NCBI GenBank assembly: GCA_036426205.1
Contig: CM071568.1
Coordinates: 232,696,427 to 232,760,426 of the forward strand
Direction of reading: 5' to 3'
Length of the DNA stretch: 64,000 nt
DNA from: Ascaphus truei
Lineage: Eukaryota > Chordata > Amphibia > Anura > Ascaphidae
Made by a program: the position numbers and the translations under genes. Of this stretch, positions 56,408 to 64,000 are shown piece after piece. Below the pieces are notes generated by a model. That model was not told the origin of the DNA, ran no database searches, and saw nothing but the letters and a program-made list of their open reading frames with translations. The first letter of the stretch is position 1. Each line of letters starts with the position of its first letter.

Positions 56408-56868
56408 GGTACCGGGATATGGGCTAAGTTGCAGGCTGGGTAGCATTGGCTTACCTGCAGCTGGCGGCGGAGAGTGAGGAAAACCACTGAGGAGGACCCC
56501 GGCTGTCCAATAAGAATGCTCCTGCTCGCTTACATAGTTCCCCAGCTCCAACAGCATCAGCTGTGTGCTGCATTCCGCTGCTCGCGCTGGCTGAACAAGG
56601 ACATCTGCTGCTGTCACCGCCACCAGGATGTCTGCTGCTGCTCCAACGATGTCACCGCGGTCCTCCTCAACCTCTGCAGCGGTTTCCTCCCCCTCTGTCG
56701 CCGGCTGCAGGTAAGTGTTGATGTCTTTTGCAGCTTCTCTGAAATTACCCAGTGCCAGTCCTGACCCAGTGCCAGTCGCAGCCCCCTGCTGTCGGGTCTG
56801 AGTAAGTTCTGGGTAGCTGAAATAGCGCCGGGTACCGGGTAATTTCTGGGTACTTGGTACATCACTAA
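56408..56868. mobile_element. Possible hAT-type MITE
   Basis: The left CAGGTACCGGGATATGGGC and the right, reversed, GTGATGTACCAAGTACCCAG are loosely related to GTACCGGG-type hAT termini. The GC-rich body gives a long minus-strand frame (56387-56947) that I do not accept as a gene. Ends uncertain. Confidence 0.35.
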
Positions 56869-56919
56869 TATATATACACTTCACACACGCACATGCACAC
56901 TCACATATAAAGTGAGTGC

Positions 56920-57600
56920 AAGACACTTCCATGGCATAATATGTCATTTATTAGTTAAAGCTGCAGTTCAGTCTTTTTTTTTTAAATTTTTTTTTTTACT
57001 TCAATAGTTTTATGTGTGCAATCTCTAATTACCTAAAGAACTGTATAGCTGCAGGTCAATTCGTTCTCCATGTATTGATCGGCGAAATTTGGTGACATCA
57101 TTAGTGAATGGATCTGTTTTTCTTCTGCTTCTGTCTCCCAGTGGAAGCTCATGAATATTCATGAGCACTCCTGCACTGACATGTGCTAGAGGGAGGGCAG
57201 GGCTGACAAAGGGGTGTGCCAGGGCTTGTGACAGGACATGAAGGGGCAGTGCCTTAGCAAATGGTTGTTAAAATAGAATACAAGAAAATTGGTCTTTCAA
57301 AGTTGTTTTTTAAAAACAGAAAATGCTAAAAGTATTTTTTCTTACTACAGAACTGATTTATTAAAAAAAACACACATGCAGGATATTTACTGAACTGCAG
57401 CTTTAAGCAAAACACAATTCTAAAATGAACACACAATTATTGAGTTAAAATCGCATTGGAGGGTATAACGGTCCCTCCTGACTCTTTCCATCAGTGTTAG
57501 TTAGAGCTGTCAGATGCTCCTGCTATGGAAATGCCGCCCAGCATTCTCGTCATTAGGGACGCCTCTGGTTGCAGCTCGGAGTCGGGGAATGATGATGTAA
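56920..57600. repeat. Diverged LTR copy related to 6040-6300, split by a MITE
   Basis: CTTCCATGGCATAAT before the MITE, and GGAATGATGATGTAA after it, match the landmarks CTTCCATGGCATAAT and GGGATGATGACGTCA at 6.1-6.3 kb. Confidence 0.5.
56959..57402. mobile_element. TTAA-flanked MITE (piggyBac/Kolobok type)
   Basis: Termini AGCTGCAGTTCAGT and ACTGAACTGCAGCT are perfect inverted repeats. TTAA lies on both sides (56955-56958, 57403-57406), the duplication made by piggyBac and Kolobok transposases. Non-coding 444-bp interior. Confidence 0.85.
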
Positions 57601-57609
57601 GATGTCAGA

Positions 57610-58139
57610 CCTCCGTCGATTTGAAGCTCAGCCACACTTGCCTCGTTCACCCTACGACTCCACTTTTTCAGGGGGTATGAATGAATAGGTTGTCCTATCC
57701 ACCACTAGCCTATAAATAGCGGGTTCTGTAACCATGGTAACCTCACGCTTGTTTTTTATTCAAAAAGGCTTGTGACACCCCTGTTATCTGTGACACCCCT
57801 GTTATCACTCTCATAAATAGTGGACTTGTGTGTACAATCAAAATATACCCACTAGTAGCATTAAGAAGGCTAAGGGATTGAGCTCTAAATTAATCCATAC
57901 AGAATATGGGAAACATATATAGGTATTTTATAGTGGATTTATGTTGGTCTATATTCATCATTGTTAATAACTTTTTAATCAAGATCTACATATTATTTAA
58001 GAAATTATACAATATCAAAATGATCATTTAAACGATTAGGTTTTAAAGTGCATAGTGTAAAAATCTAAAACGTTTTTCTACAATTCCGTAGATTTTCCTT
58101 GTTCTCTCCTCTCACTCCCAATCTCACTACTTCAATTTC
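57610..58139. other. No gene seen
   Basis: AT-rich after a doubled TGTGACACCCCTGTTATC motif at 57772-57806. Confidence 0.4.
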
Positions 58140-58507
58140 CGGTGGCGTATCTACCACTTGGAATTCCCGGGCACGTCTGGGGAGCCCCATCTTAGGGTGT
58201 GGGTGGGGGCCTAAGGGAGTCGGGACTCTTCCGACTCTTAATCAAGCCCCCAAGCGGTAACACATGCACTGTGCTCTTTCTCACAGCAATTAAACTGATT
58301 GCTTGGGGAGAGAGTAGGGCCTCTGTAAGAGCAGCCCTCCATCAACATTGTGGCATCATGTGACGCTGCATCATCTTGGCAATGTGACATCACACGGCGA
58401 TGCTTTGCCATGACACAGCGACGTCATGACGATGCAACGTCACACGACAAGGGCCGGCAGGTATGTGAAATGCCCGGGGGGGCCCTTACGCTGTAGTTAC
58501 GCCACTG
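58140..58507. mobile_element. Non-autonomous hAT element, 8-bp duplication
   Basis: Left CGGTGGCGTATCTACCAC and right (reversed) CAGTGGCGTAACTACAGC share the CAGTGGCGTA-CTAC terminus. Flanks TCAATTTC (58132-58139) and TCAATCCC (58508-58515) agree at 6 of 8 positions. GC-rich, non-coding, with GACGTCAC/ATGACG repeats. Confidence 0.75.
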
Positions 58508-58816
58508 TCAATCCCCCTATTATTATGTCTGAGGGCAACATGCGTTGACACACTATGGGTCTCCAGACCGCTTAGCATTTCTTTTAGGCTCATAGAACCG
58601 CTTTTTAAAGGGTCGTGTTGTGAGACCCACATACTGGAAGCCACATAGATCTCACATTTACTTTCACAGACAATAAATTATTTTGTTTTAAAAGATTCCC
58701 CAGTATTAAACCAGCAAAAAGTATCTGCAATTTTAGGATACAAATTGCATATAGTGTAACCGCTACCAGAATGCCATGCTTTAACCCTCTGAGTGCCCTA
58801 GGATAGAGCAACTACA

Positions 58817-58915
58817 CAAGGGGTGGCCAACTCCAGTCCTCAAGGGCCACCAACAGGTCAGGTTTTCAGGATATCCCTTCTTCAGCACAGTTGGCACAAC
58901 CAGTGGCTCAGTCAG
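58817..58915. mobile_element. hAT-type palindromic MITE, half copy
   Basis: AAGGGGTGGCCAACTCCAGT, CCTCAAGGGCCACCAACAGG and GGTTTTCAGGATATCCC form the left half of the element at 15868-16012. Confidence 0.65.
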
Positions 58916-58979
58916 AATGTGATCAGGGGGCTGTAGGGGCCGTGGCACTCTGTTCGTGATCCCTCTGGCACTCAAAGGG

Positions 58980-59580
58980 TTAAAATTGGGTATTTTCTCT
59001 TTGTTTTTCTTTTTTTATATACTGGTTTTAAGATGCATTTGATAGATTGTAAATACTGTATCCAATTTTCTCAATTTGTTCTTTCAGGAACACCCCAAAA
59101 TAAAATGAACAAATGATGGTGCAATAAAATCACAAATGTATGATGAAGCACAGAAACTTGGCTCATATAGATTGCCTACTTACAAAAAGCAGGTGAAGAA
59201 TCAGCATTAACGGGGAACAAGGTATGTAGGAACTCAGGAGGGCTCTCACTCAGGATGATACTCATGAGAAAACACAGCAAAAAGAGACCATAGTGCAGAC
59301 CAGCAAACGGTTTATCACAATAAAAAAAGCTTAAGAAATGTACTCACAATGTGTACAATAAGAATAGACACATATAATAGTGTTAAGGCAGTGAGTCTCA
59401 CGTCGGGAGAGGTGGTGATCAGGCCGTCTTCCTTTCGAAGCTCCCACAGTCAGACAGCGTTGGACGGCGTCTGACGTCACATCCGTTACGGGCTGGACAG
59501 CTTCCGGTTAGACGGGAGAAGGAACGGATACACGGCACAGGAATCTCTTCACCTCTGGAACGGAATTCACTGAATGTGAA
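58980..59580. other. No gene; retroelement end leading to the ribozyme motif
   Basis: The CpG-rich part 59395-59580 lies directly downstream of the hammerhead candidate in minus sense and is probably the same retroelement terminus. Confidence 0.35.
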
Positions 59581-59586
59581 GTAGAA

Positions 59587-59629
59587 GCTCTACGCGTTTC
59601 GCTGAACTAGCGTCAGCTTCATCAGGAGC
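59587..59629 (-). ncRNA. Hammerhead ribozyme candidate, type I, short palindromic stem III
   Basis: Minus sense, in order: GCTC (stem I 5'), CTGATGA (exact core), A, GCTGA-CGCTAGT-TCAGC (perfect 5-bp stem II with 7-nt loop), GAAA (core), CGCG (palindromic stem III), TA (UH cleavage site), GAGC (stem I 3', pairs with GCTC). Every invariant position of the hammerhead consensus is present. Penelope-like elements are known to carry such ribozymes with tiny stem III that works as a dimer. A possible Penelope N-terminal remnant lies upstream on the same strand (60350-60860). It would self-cleave element RNA after the UA. Confidence 0.7.
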
Positions 59630-59639
59630 AATATGGCAC

Positions 59640-60345
59640 CCAAAATGGGTATAATAGTTAAATAGTGTGTTAGATAATTGGTTAATTAATTAATAATTTA
59701 CCCCTACCAAGGTTATAAAAGTGGCATACATGTGTTTTCCATCAGATCTCTTTGACTCCAGGATGGATCTCACATGTATATACTGTAGTTTTTAAATATT
59801 CCTCCCCTGTTATTGTTTTCTTAGTTAGAGAAGTGCCCTATAAGAATGGTAACCTTCAAGTAAGGAAATGGGACAGATAAGCTCTCATAAGGAGAGGCCT
59901 GTATTCAACTAAGATAATCCCTACAGTTATATGCCGGGTGTATCCTACACAACAGTAGCAAATAGTTCCCATTTGCAGGACTAGGAAGAAACCTGGGTGG
60001 ACTGCAAGTGATTTCTGGACAAGGGTCTGGATCTGCTTTTTGGCATGGTAAGAGTCTCTTGACTGAGATGAGCCACTATCTGTATCATGGTGAGAGGGAA
60101 GGGAAGGCGTTGCCCCATGTATGCTGAAAACCTGTCCTGTTCACAATGCATTGTGTATACTGAAGAAAAACCTACTGGTCTAATAAATACTCAAAAGTTC
60201 CTGGTGCCCTCTTTATTGCACTACACCTCATACAAGCCAGCCTGGGTTCACTGCACCTACCCTGAGATGGAATAAGGTATGACTGTGCACCTACACCTTT
60301 AATTAGGTGGTACCAAACCCTGATAAAGGCACCAGAACTTTCAGA
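59640..60345. other. No gene recognised
   Basis: Includes short frames only; the plus frame at 60087-60275 has no family resemblance. Confidence 0.35.
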
Positions 60346-60349
60346 GACT

Positions 60350-60860
60350 GTCTATATCCCTCCTTTAAAACGGTACACCCCATCCCCTGTTGGGTGCAGG
60401 GGTGGGGGTGGGGGGAGTAGGGGTGGTACATAATGTCTTCTCCATTTTTCTACTTTTCGGTTAATTTGTGTTTCTAATTCTTTAACCACATGTAAACTAG
60501 AAACTGACTCCATATTATTTCTGTAATTTCTCAATTTTAACCTGTAACATGTTGTTCCTTTGGTTAATGAGTACACTCAATAACTCAAAGGAGCAGTGAT
60601 CCAGGATTCTATAACAACATTGCATACAAACATTAATCTTCTAAACCTGTTGTGGGCTGTTTGGGGATCTTTAGTCCTCTTGGGATCTTCCTATGTTTTA
60701 GATGTTGTTCTAATCCTACCATATGCCACCAATGTTTACTTTCACTTTCAATACATTTTTGGTATGTTAAAAATTTGGCTTTCAAACTTTCTTGTTCCTT
60801 ATTAAACAAAATGTAATTGTTATATTCCATATCGTATCTATATCTGTCCAACAATAGCAA
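60350..60860 (-). pseudogene. Possible Penelope-like N-terminal remnant
   Basis: Minus-strand frames contain a Lys/Glu-rich stretch, HRKIPRGLKIPKQPT, then after a shift VKELETQINRKVEKW. A basic +IPRGLRI-type motif followed by a coiled segment occurs in the N-terminal part of some PLE and LINE ORFs. Assignment is weak. Confidence 0.3.
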
Positions 60861-60869
60861 CTCTGTTCC

Positions 60870-61796
60870 TTTTTCTCATATGGTAGCTGTCACATATACC
60901 ACTACCTGTGTGTATGTAACTGTATATGAAAGGGTTAATCACATCCAGCTATCCAGTTGATTCACTTACCTCCCCAAAGGGCACTAAGAATAAGAAATAA
61001 CTCCCCAAAAACCATCACACTACACCTCAATTGAGCTGCAACCATCAAGAATAATTTAAGGTCTTACCCTCAGTTGTCCTTGGTCCCTGTTTTACTAGAA
61101 AAAAATATGTAATTAACACAAAAACCCATTGTAGCAAAATGTGTCCAACATGCTGTTAATCTCTTAAAAAAGGTACTAGGTTCAATAAAAGTCCAAAGAC
61201 AGTACTTACTACATTTTAGATGTAATATAATTAGAAGTGTACAGTGCAGGGATACAGAAAAGAAAGGTTACAAAAACATATAATATATATGTATTTATTT
61301 ATTTTTGGTAAAAGAAAATAGAGGCCTGTGCCACATAGCGCAACTCTGTGTTGACATTTATTTTCAAAAATAGAAGTAAAAATAGCACCCTCACATATGT
61401 AGACATAAAAGACCTATTCATTATGACTAACAATATTAGGTAATAAGTAGGGGAAGGGGAGGTGAGGGTGCTCAAGCTACTGTCTCAGGAACGGTGCCAG
61501 GGGTAAGTGAACTAGTAACATGGACTGTACTTGCCTAGGCAAGAAAAAGGACCCCTTTGGAACAAGCACTCGTAAAGTGATGAATGAAAATAAATAAAAT
61601 AAACCTTTAATTAAATATGCGGGTTTAGGGAAAACACAGAACACTTAAAACCAGAATTAAATAGCTATCTCCCAGTCCTGTGAGCTAGACTGGTTGCCAT
61701 ATGAATCTAGGGAACCCTAAATGGCTGGCATATGCAGAATGGATATTTAGCTTATGCCTCAGTGTGGTGTAAAAGTTGGGATAAGTGTAGTTGCTG
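60870..61796. other. No gene seen; outer part of the large inverted repeat not in window
   Basis: AT-rich. The segment left of 61797 would pair with sequence beyond the window if the inverted repeat continues. Confidence 0.4.
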
Positions 61797-62790
61797 TCAA
61801 AGATGTACCGGACAGACAACAGGATAGGTGTACTACACTGAATAGATTGTGCTCTAGGAGAGAACTCGCTGATAAGATGGGTGAGTAATAGGTGCACAGT
61901 ATCTCAAAACTCACATGCTAGATATATGTAGGAATAAATACATCCAGAAATGGTACTCGAATCTTCAAGAGTTAGCAATATATAAAAAGGGTCCCTAAAG
62001 ACGACGCAAAAAATAATAAGTTAAAGTAAAAAGCTACTGTGTAGCTAGGGAAAAGGCTTCAAGCTGGGAGCCTGAATATATACTGTGTACAAAGGTCTTC
62101 CGCAAGGCACATTCACAATGTCTGTTAAATACCATAAAGTGCCTCAGCCTATATAGAAGTGCTCATACAGATATATAATGCACATTGAGCTACTTCACAC
62201 GATCCTCCGTGGAAACAGCACAAATTGGCTACGTGAAGGTAAATCAACAAGTTATATTTCCAAGTGTATCAAACAGTTGTTTTAAAGAGATACTTCTGAA
62301 CCCACTAAGTATCTCCTGTGCAACTGCATAATGGGAGTCAGTGCTAAGGTCTGCAGTGTACCACACTAGGTTGTTCCACAATAAATGAACCTGTGTAAGT
62401 GGACCCAGCTCCATGACCCACATTGTATATGTCAGATTATCTATAAAGCTCCCACCCAGCGGTGGTGTATTCATGAACACCACAGAACGTTTAATTATGC
62501 GGGTGTGAGAGGAGAAGTAATTGTGAATAGCACTATTAGTAAAGTGTCAGGCAGGCAGTTACGTCTGTTAGCCTAATTTAATCCATACAGGTTACTCAAT
62601 ACCCCCCTGTACGACTGTAGGTACGACTAGGTTATGGTCGCGTTTACCATACTAAAGTTGTTCCACAGTAAATAATACCTGTATGTTAAGACCAAACTCT
62701 GTGCGGACACTGCATAGATTGAGTAACATATGCGGCTTCCACCCGGCGTGGGTATTAAGAACACCACAGAACATTAGCTAGCCGGTGGCC
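61797..62790. repeat. Left arm of a >1-kb inverted repeat
   Basis: From TCAAAGATGTACCGGACAG to GAACATTAGCTAGCCGGTGG, it is the reverse complement of 62938-64000. Within the arm two related ~310-bp units occur in tandem, each with a CACCCGGCG-type block, ACACCACAGAAC and GTTGTTCCACA.TAAAT. Confidence 0.9.
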
Positions 62791-62832
62791 ACCTGGAGAA
62801 AGCGTCAGAGCGCGCGAAACGGCCGTCGGTGG
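62789..62832 (+). ncRNA. Decayed hammerhead-like motif at the centre of the inverted repeat
   Basis: CCAC, CTGGAGA, a GCG...CGC stem II, GAAA, palindromic CGGCCG, TC, then GGTGG follow the hammerhead order. Core A6 is G (CTGGAGA for CTGANGA), stem II has extra unpaired bases, and stem I pairs only if shifted by one base. Probably a relic. Confidence 0.4.
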
Positions 62833-62937
62833 TGGACGCCCTCTGTGACGTCAGAACGTGTCAGTGCAGTGGCCAGCGCAGCTCCGAGGCAAACCTGTCA
62901 GGGTGAGCTTATAGAGGCGCGCTGTTATTTCAGCATA

Positions 62938-64000
62938 CTTCCCTCCCCACCCGGCTAGCTAATGTTCTGTGGTGTTCATTAATACACCACGCCGGGTGGA
63001 AGCCGTCTATATGTTACTCGATCTATGCAGTGTGCGCAACAGAGTTTGGTCTTAACTATACAGGTATTATTTACTGTGGAACAACTTTATTTTTGTAAAC
63101 AGCAGACCATAACCTAGTCGTACACTACGCAGTCGTACAGGGGGTATTGAGTAACCTCTATGGATATAATTAGGCTAACAGACGTAACTGCCTGCCTGAC
63201 ACTTTACTAATAGTGCTATTCACAATTACTTTCCTCTCCACCCGGCTAATTAAACATTCTGTGGTGTTCATGAATACACCACGCCGGGTGGGAGCTTTAT
63301 AGATACTATCTGACATTACAATGTGGGTCATGGAGCTGGGTCTCACTTACACAGGTTCTATTTATTGTTTTTTGTTTTTTTTGTTTTTTTTTTTTGTTTT
63401 CTTTTTTTTTTTTTTTTTTTTTCTGGAAAAACCTAGTGTGGTTACATGCAGACCATAGCACTGACTCACATTATGCAGTTGCACAGGAGATACTTAGTGG
63501 GTTCAGAAGTATCTCTTTAAACAACTGTTGATACACTTGGAAATATAACTTGTTGACTTACCTTCACGTAGCCAATTTGTGCTGTTTCCACGGAGGATCG
63601 TGTGAAGTAGCTCAATGTGCATTATATATCTGTATGAGCACTTCTATATAGGCTGAGGCACTTTATGGTATTTAACAGACATTGTGAATGTGCCTTGCGG
63701 AAGACCTTTGTACACAGTATATATCAGGCTCCCAGCTTGAAGCCTTTTTCCCTAGCTACACAGTTGCTTTTTACTTTAACTTATTATTTTTTGCGTCGTC
63801 TTTAGGGACCCTTTTTATATATTGCTAACTCTTGAAGATTCGAGTACCATTTCTGGACGTTTTATGCCTCATCTATCTAGCATGTGAGTTTTGAGATACT
63901 GTGCACCTATTACTCACCATCTTATCAGCGAGTTCTCTCCTAGAGTCACAATCTATTCAGTGTAGGTACACCTATATGTGTCTGTCCGGTACATCTTTGA
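62938..64000. repeat. Right arm of the >1-kb inverted repeat
   Basis: From TTCCCTCCCCACCCGGCTAG to the window end. It carries a T-rich tract (63366-63422) absent from the left arm. Homology is still running at base 64000. Confidence 0.9.

Noticed and set aside
56387..56947. 186-codon minus-strand frame with Cys-rich start
   Set aside because: Covers a GC-rich MITE-like block and its flank; no recognised domain, no splice or promoter context.
62768..62840. Fully active hammerhead at the palindrome centre
   Set aside because: Order of parts fits, but the core has G at A6 and stem I needs a one-base shift, so I list it only as a relic.

Overview
This is a vertebrate nuclear window, most likely from an anuran amphibian. 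The evidence is the repeat content. It holds Penelope-like (Neptune-type) retroelements with GIY-YIG endonucleases, Ty3/gypsy elements and their LTRs, an L2/CR1-type LINE, Tc1/mariner, hAT, PIF-Harbinger and TTAA-type DNA transposons. It also holds a ~400-bp satellite whose monomers carry ATGCAAAT octamers, and many TA/GT microsatellites. There are no bacterial operons, no CRISPR arrays and no recognised tRNA or rRNA genes. I cannot fix the species from the sequence.

Layout. 1-6.3 kb: LTR-derived sequence, degraded Ty3/gypsy or ERV-like pol fragments on the minus strand, an LTR cutting that pol, and a dead Tc1 fragment. 6.3-13.1 kb: a second, slightly shorter copy of the first 1.56 kb, then about 4 kb of CpG-rich sequence that looks like noisy consensus, then a satellite array. 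13.3-20.5 kb: a solo LTR with 5-bp target duplication, minisatellites and non-autonomous hAT elements. 20.5-26.0 kb: one minus-strand LINE with nested insertions whose target-site duplications can be read (22018-23636 containing 22384-23097; solo LTR 24042-25067).

26.9-28.8 kb is the only place where I see what looks like host coding sequence. It is a minus-strand terminal exon encoding a single-pass membrane C-terminus, followed by a long 3' UTR. I do not recognise the protein. 29.3-35.8 kb: a Harbinger MITE, G-rich minisatellites, Penelope fragments in both orientations, a possible tyrosine-recombinase retroelement tail and a GC-rich MITE. 36.6-41.2 kb: degraded gypsy gag/pol with two related LTR/leader blocks, an assembly gap, a Tc1 fragment, and satellite monomers in direct and inverted order with a hAT element inserted in one. 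41.5-46.0 kb: an LTR, a quiet unique stretch that may be conserved noncoding DNA, a cluster of hairpins including a perfect 55-bp inverted repeat, and a Penelope reverse-transcriptase fragment.

47.8-54.3 kb is the most interesting part. Two ~490-bp inverted arms flank 5.5 kb that contains a minus-strand, LTR-associated, intronless reading frame. It encodes a retroviral-type CCHC zinc knuckle, a basic patch, a long coiled coil and about five ASPM-like IQ repeats. It is broken by frameshifts. I read it as a gag-like gene joined to a captured host (ASPM-type) calmodulin-binding segment. 54.5-64 kb: more LTR and MITE debris, a well-formed hammerhead-ribozyme candidate (59587-59629, minus strand), and a large head-to-head inverted repeat (centre about 62.86 kb) whose right arm runs off the window.

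The window is essentially a graveyard of retroelements and MITEs around one host exon. Apart from that exon, the coding remnants appear inactive (stops, frameshifts, lost catalytic residues).
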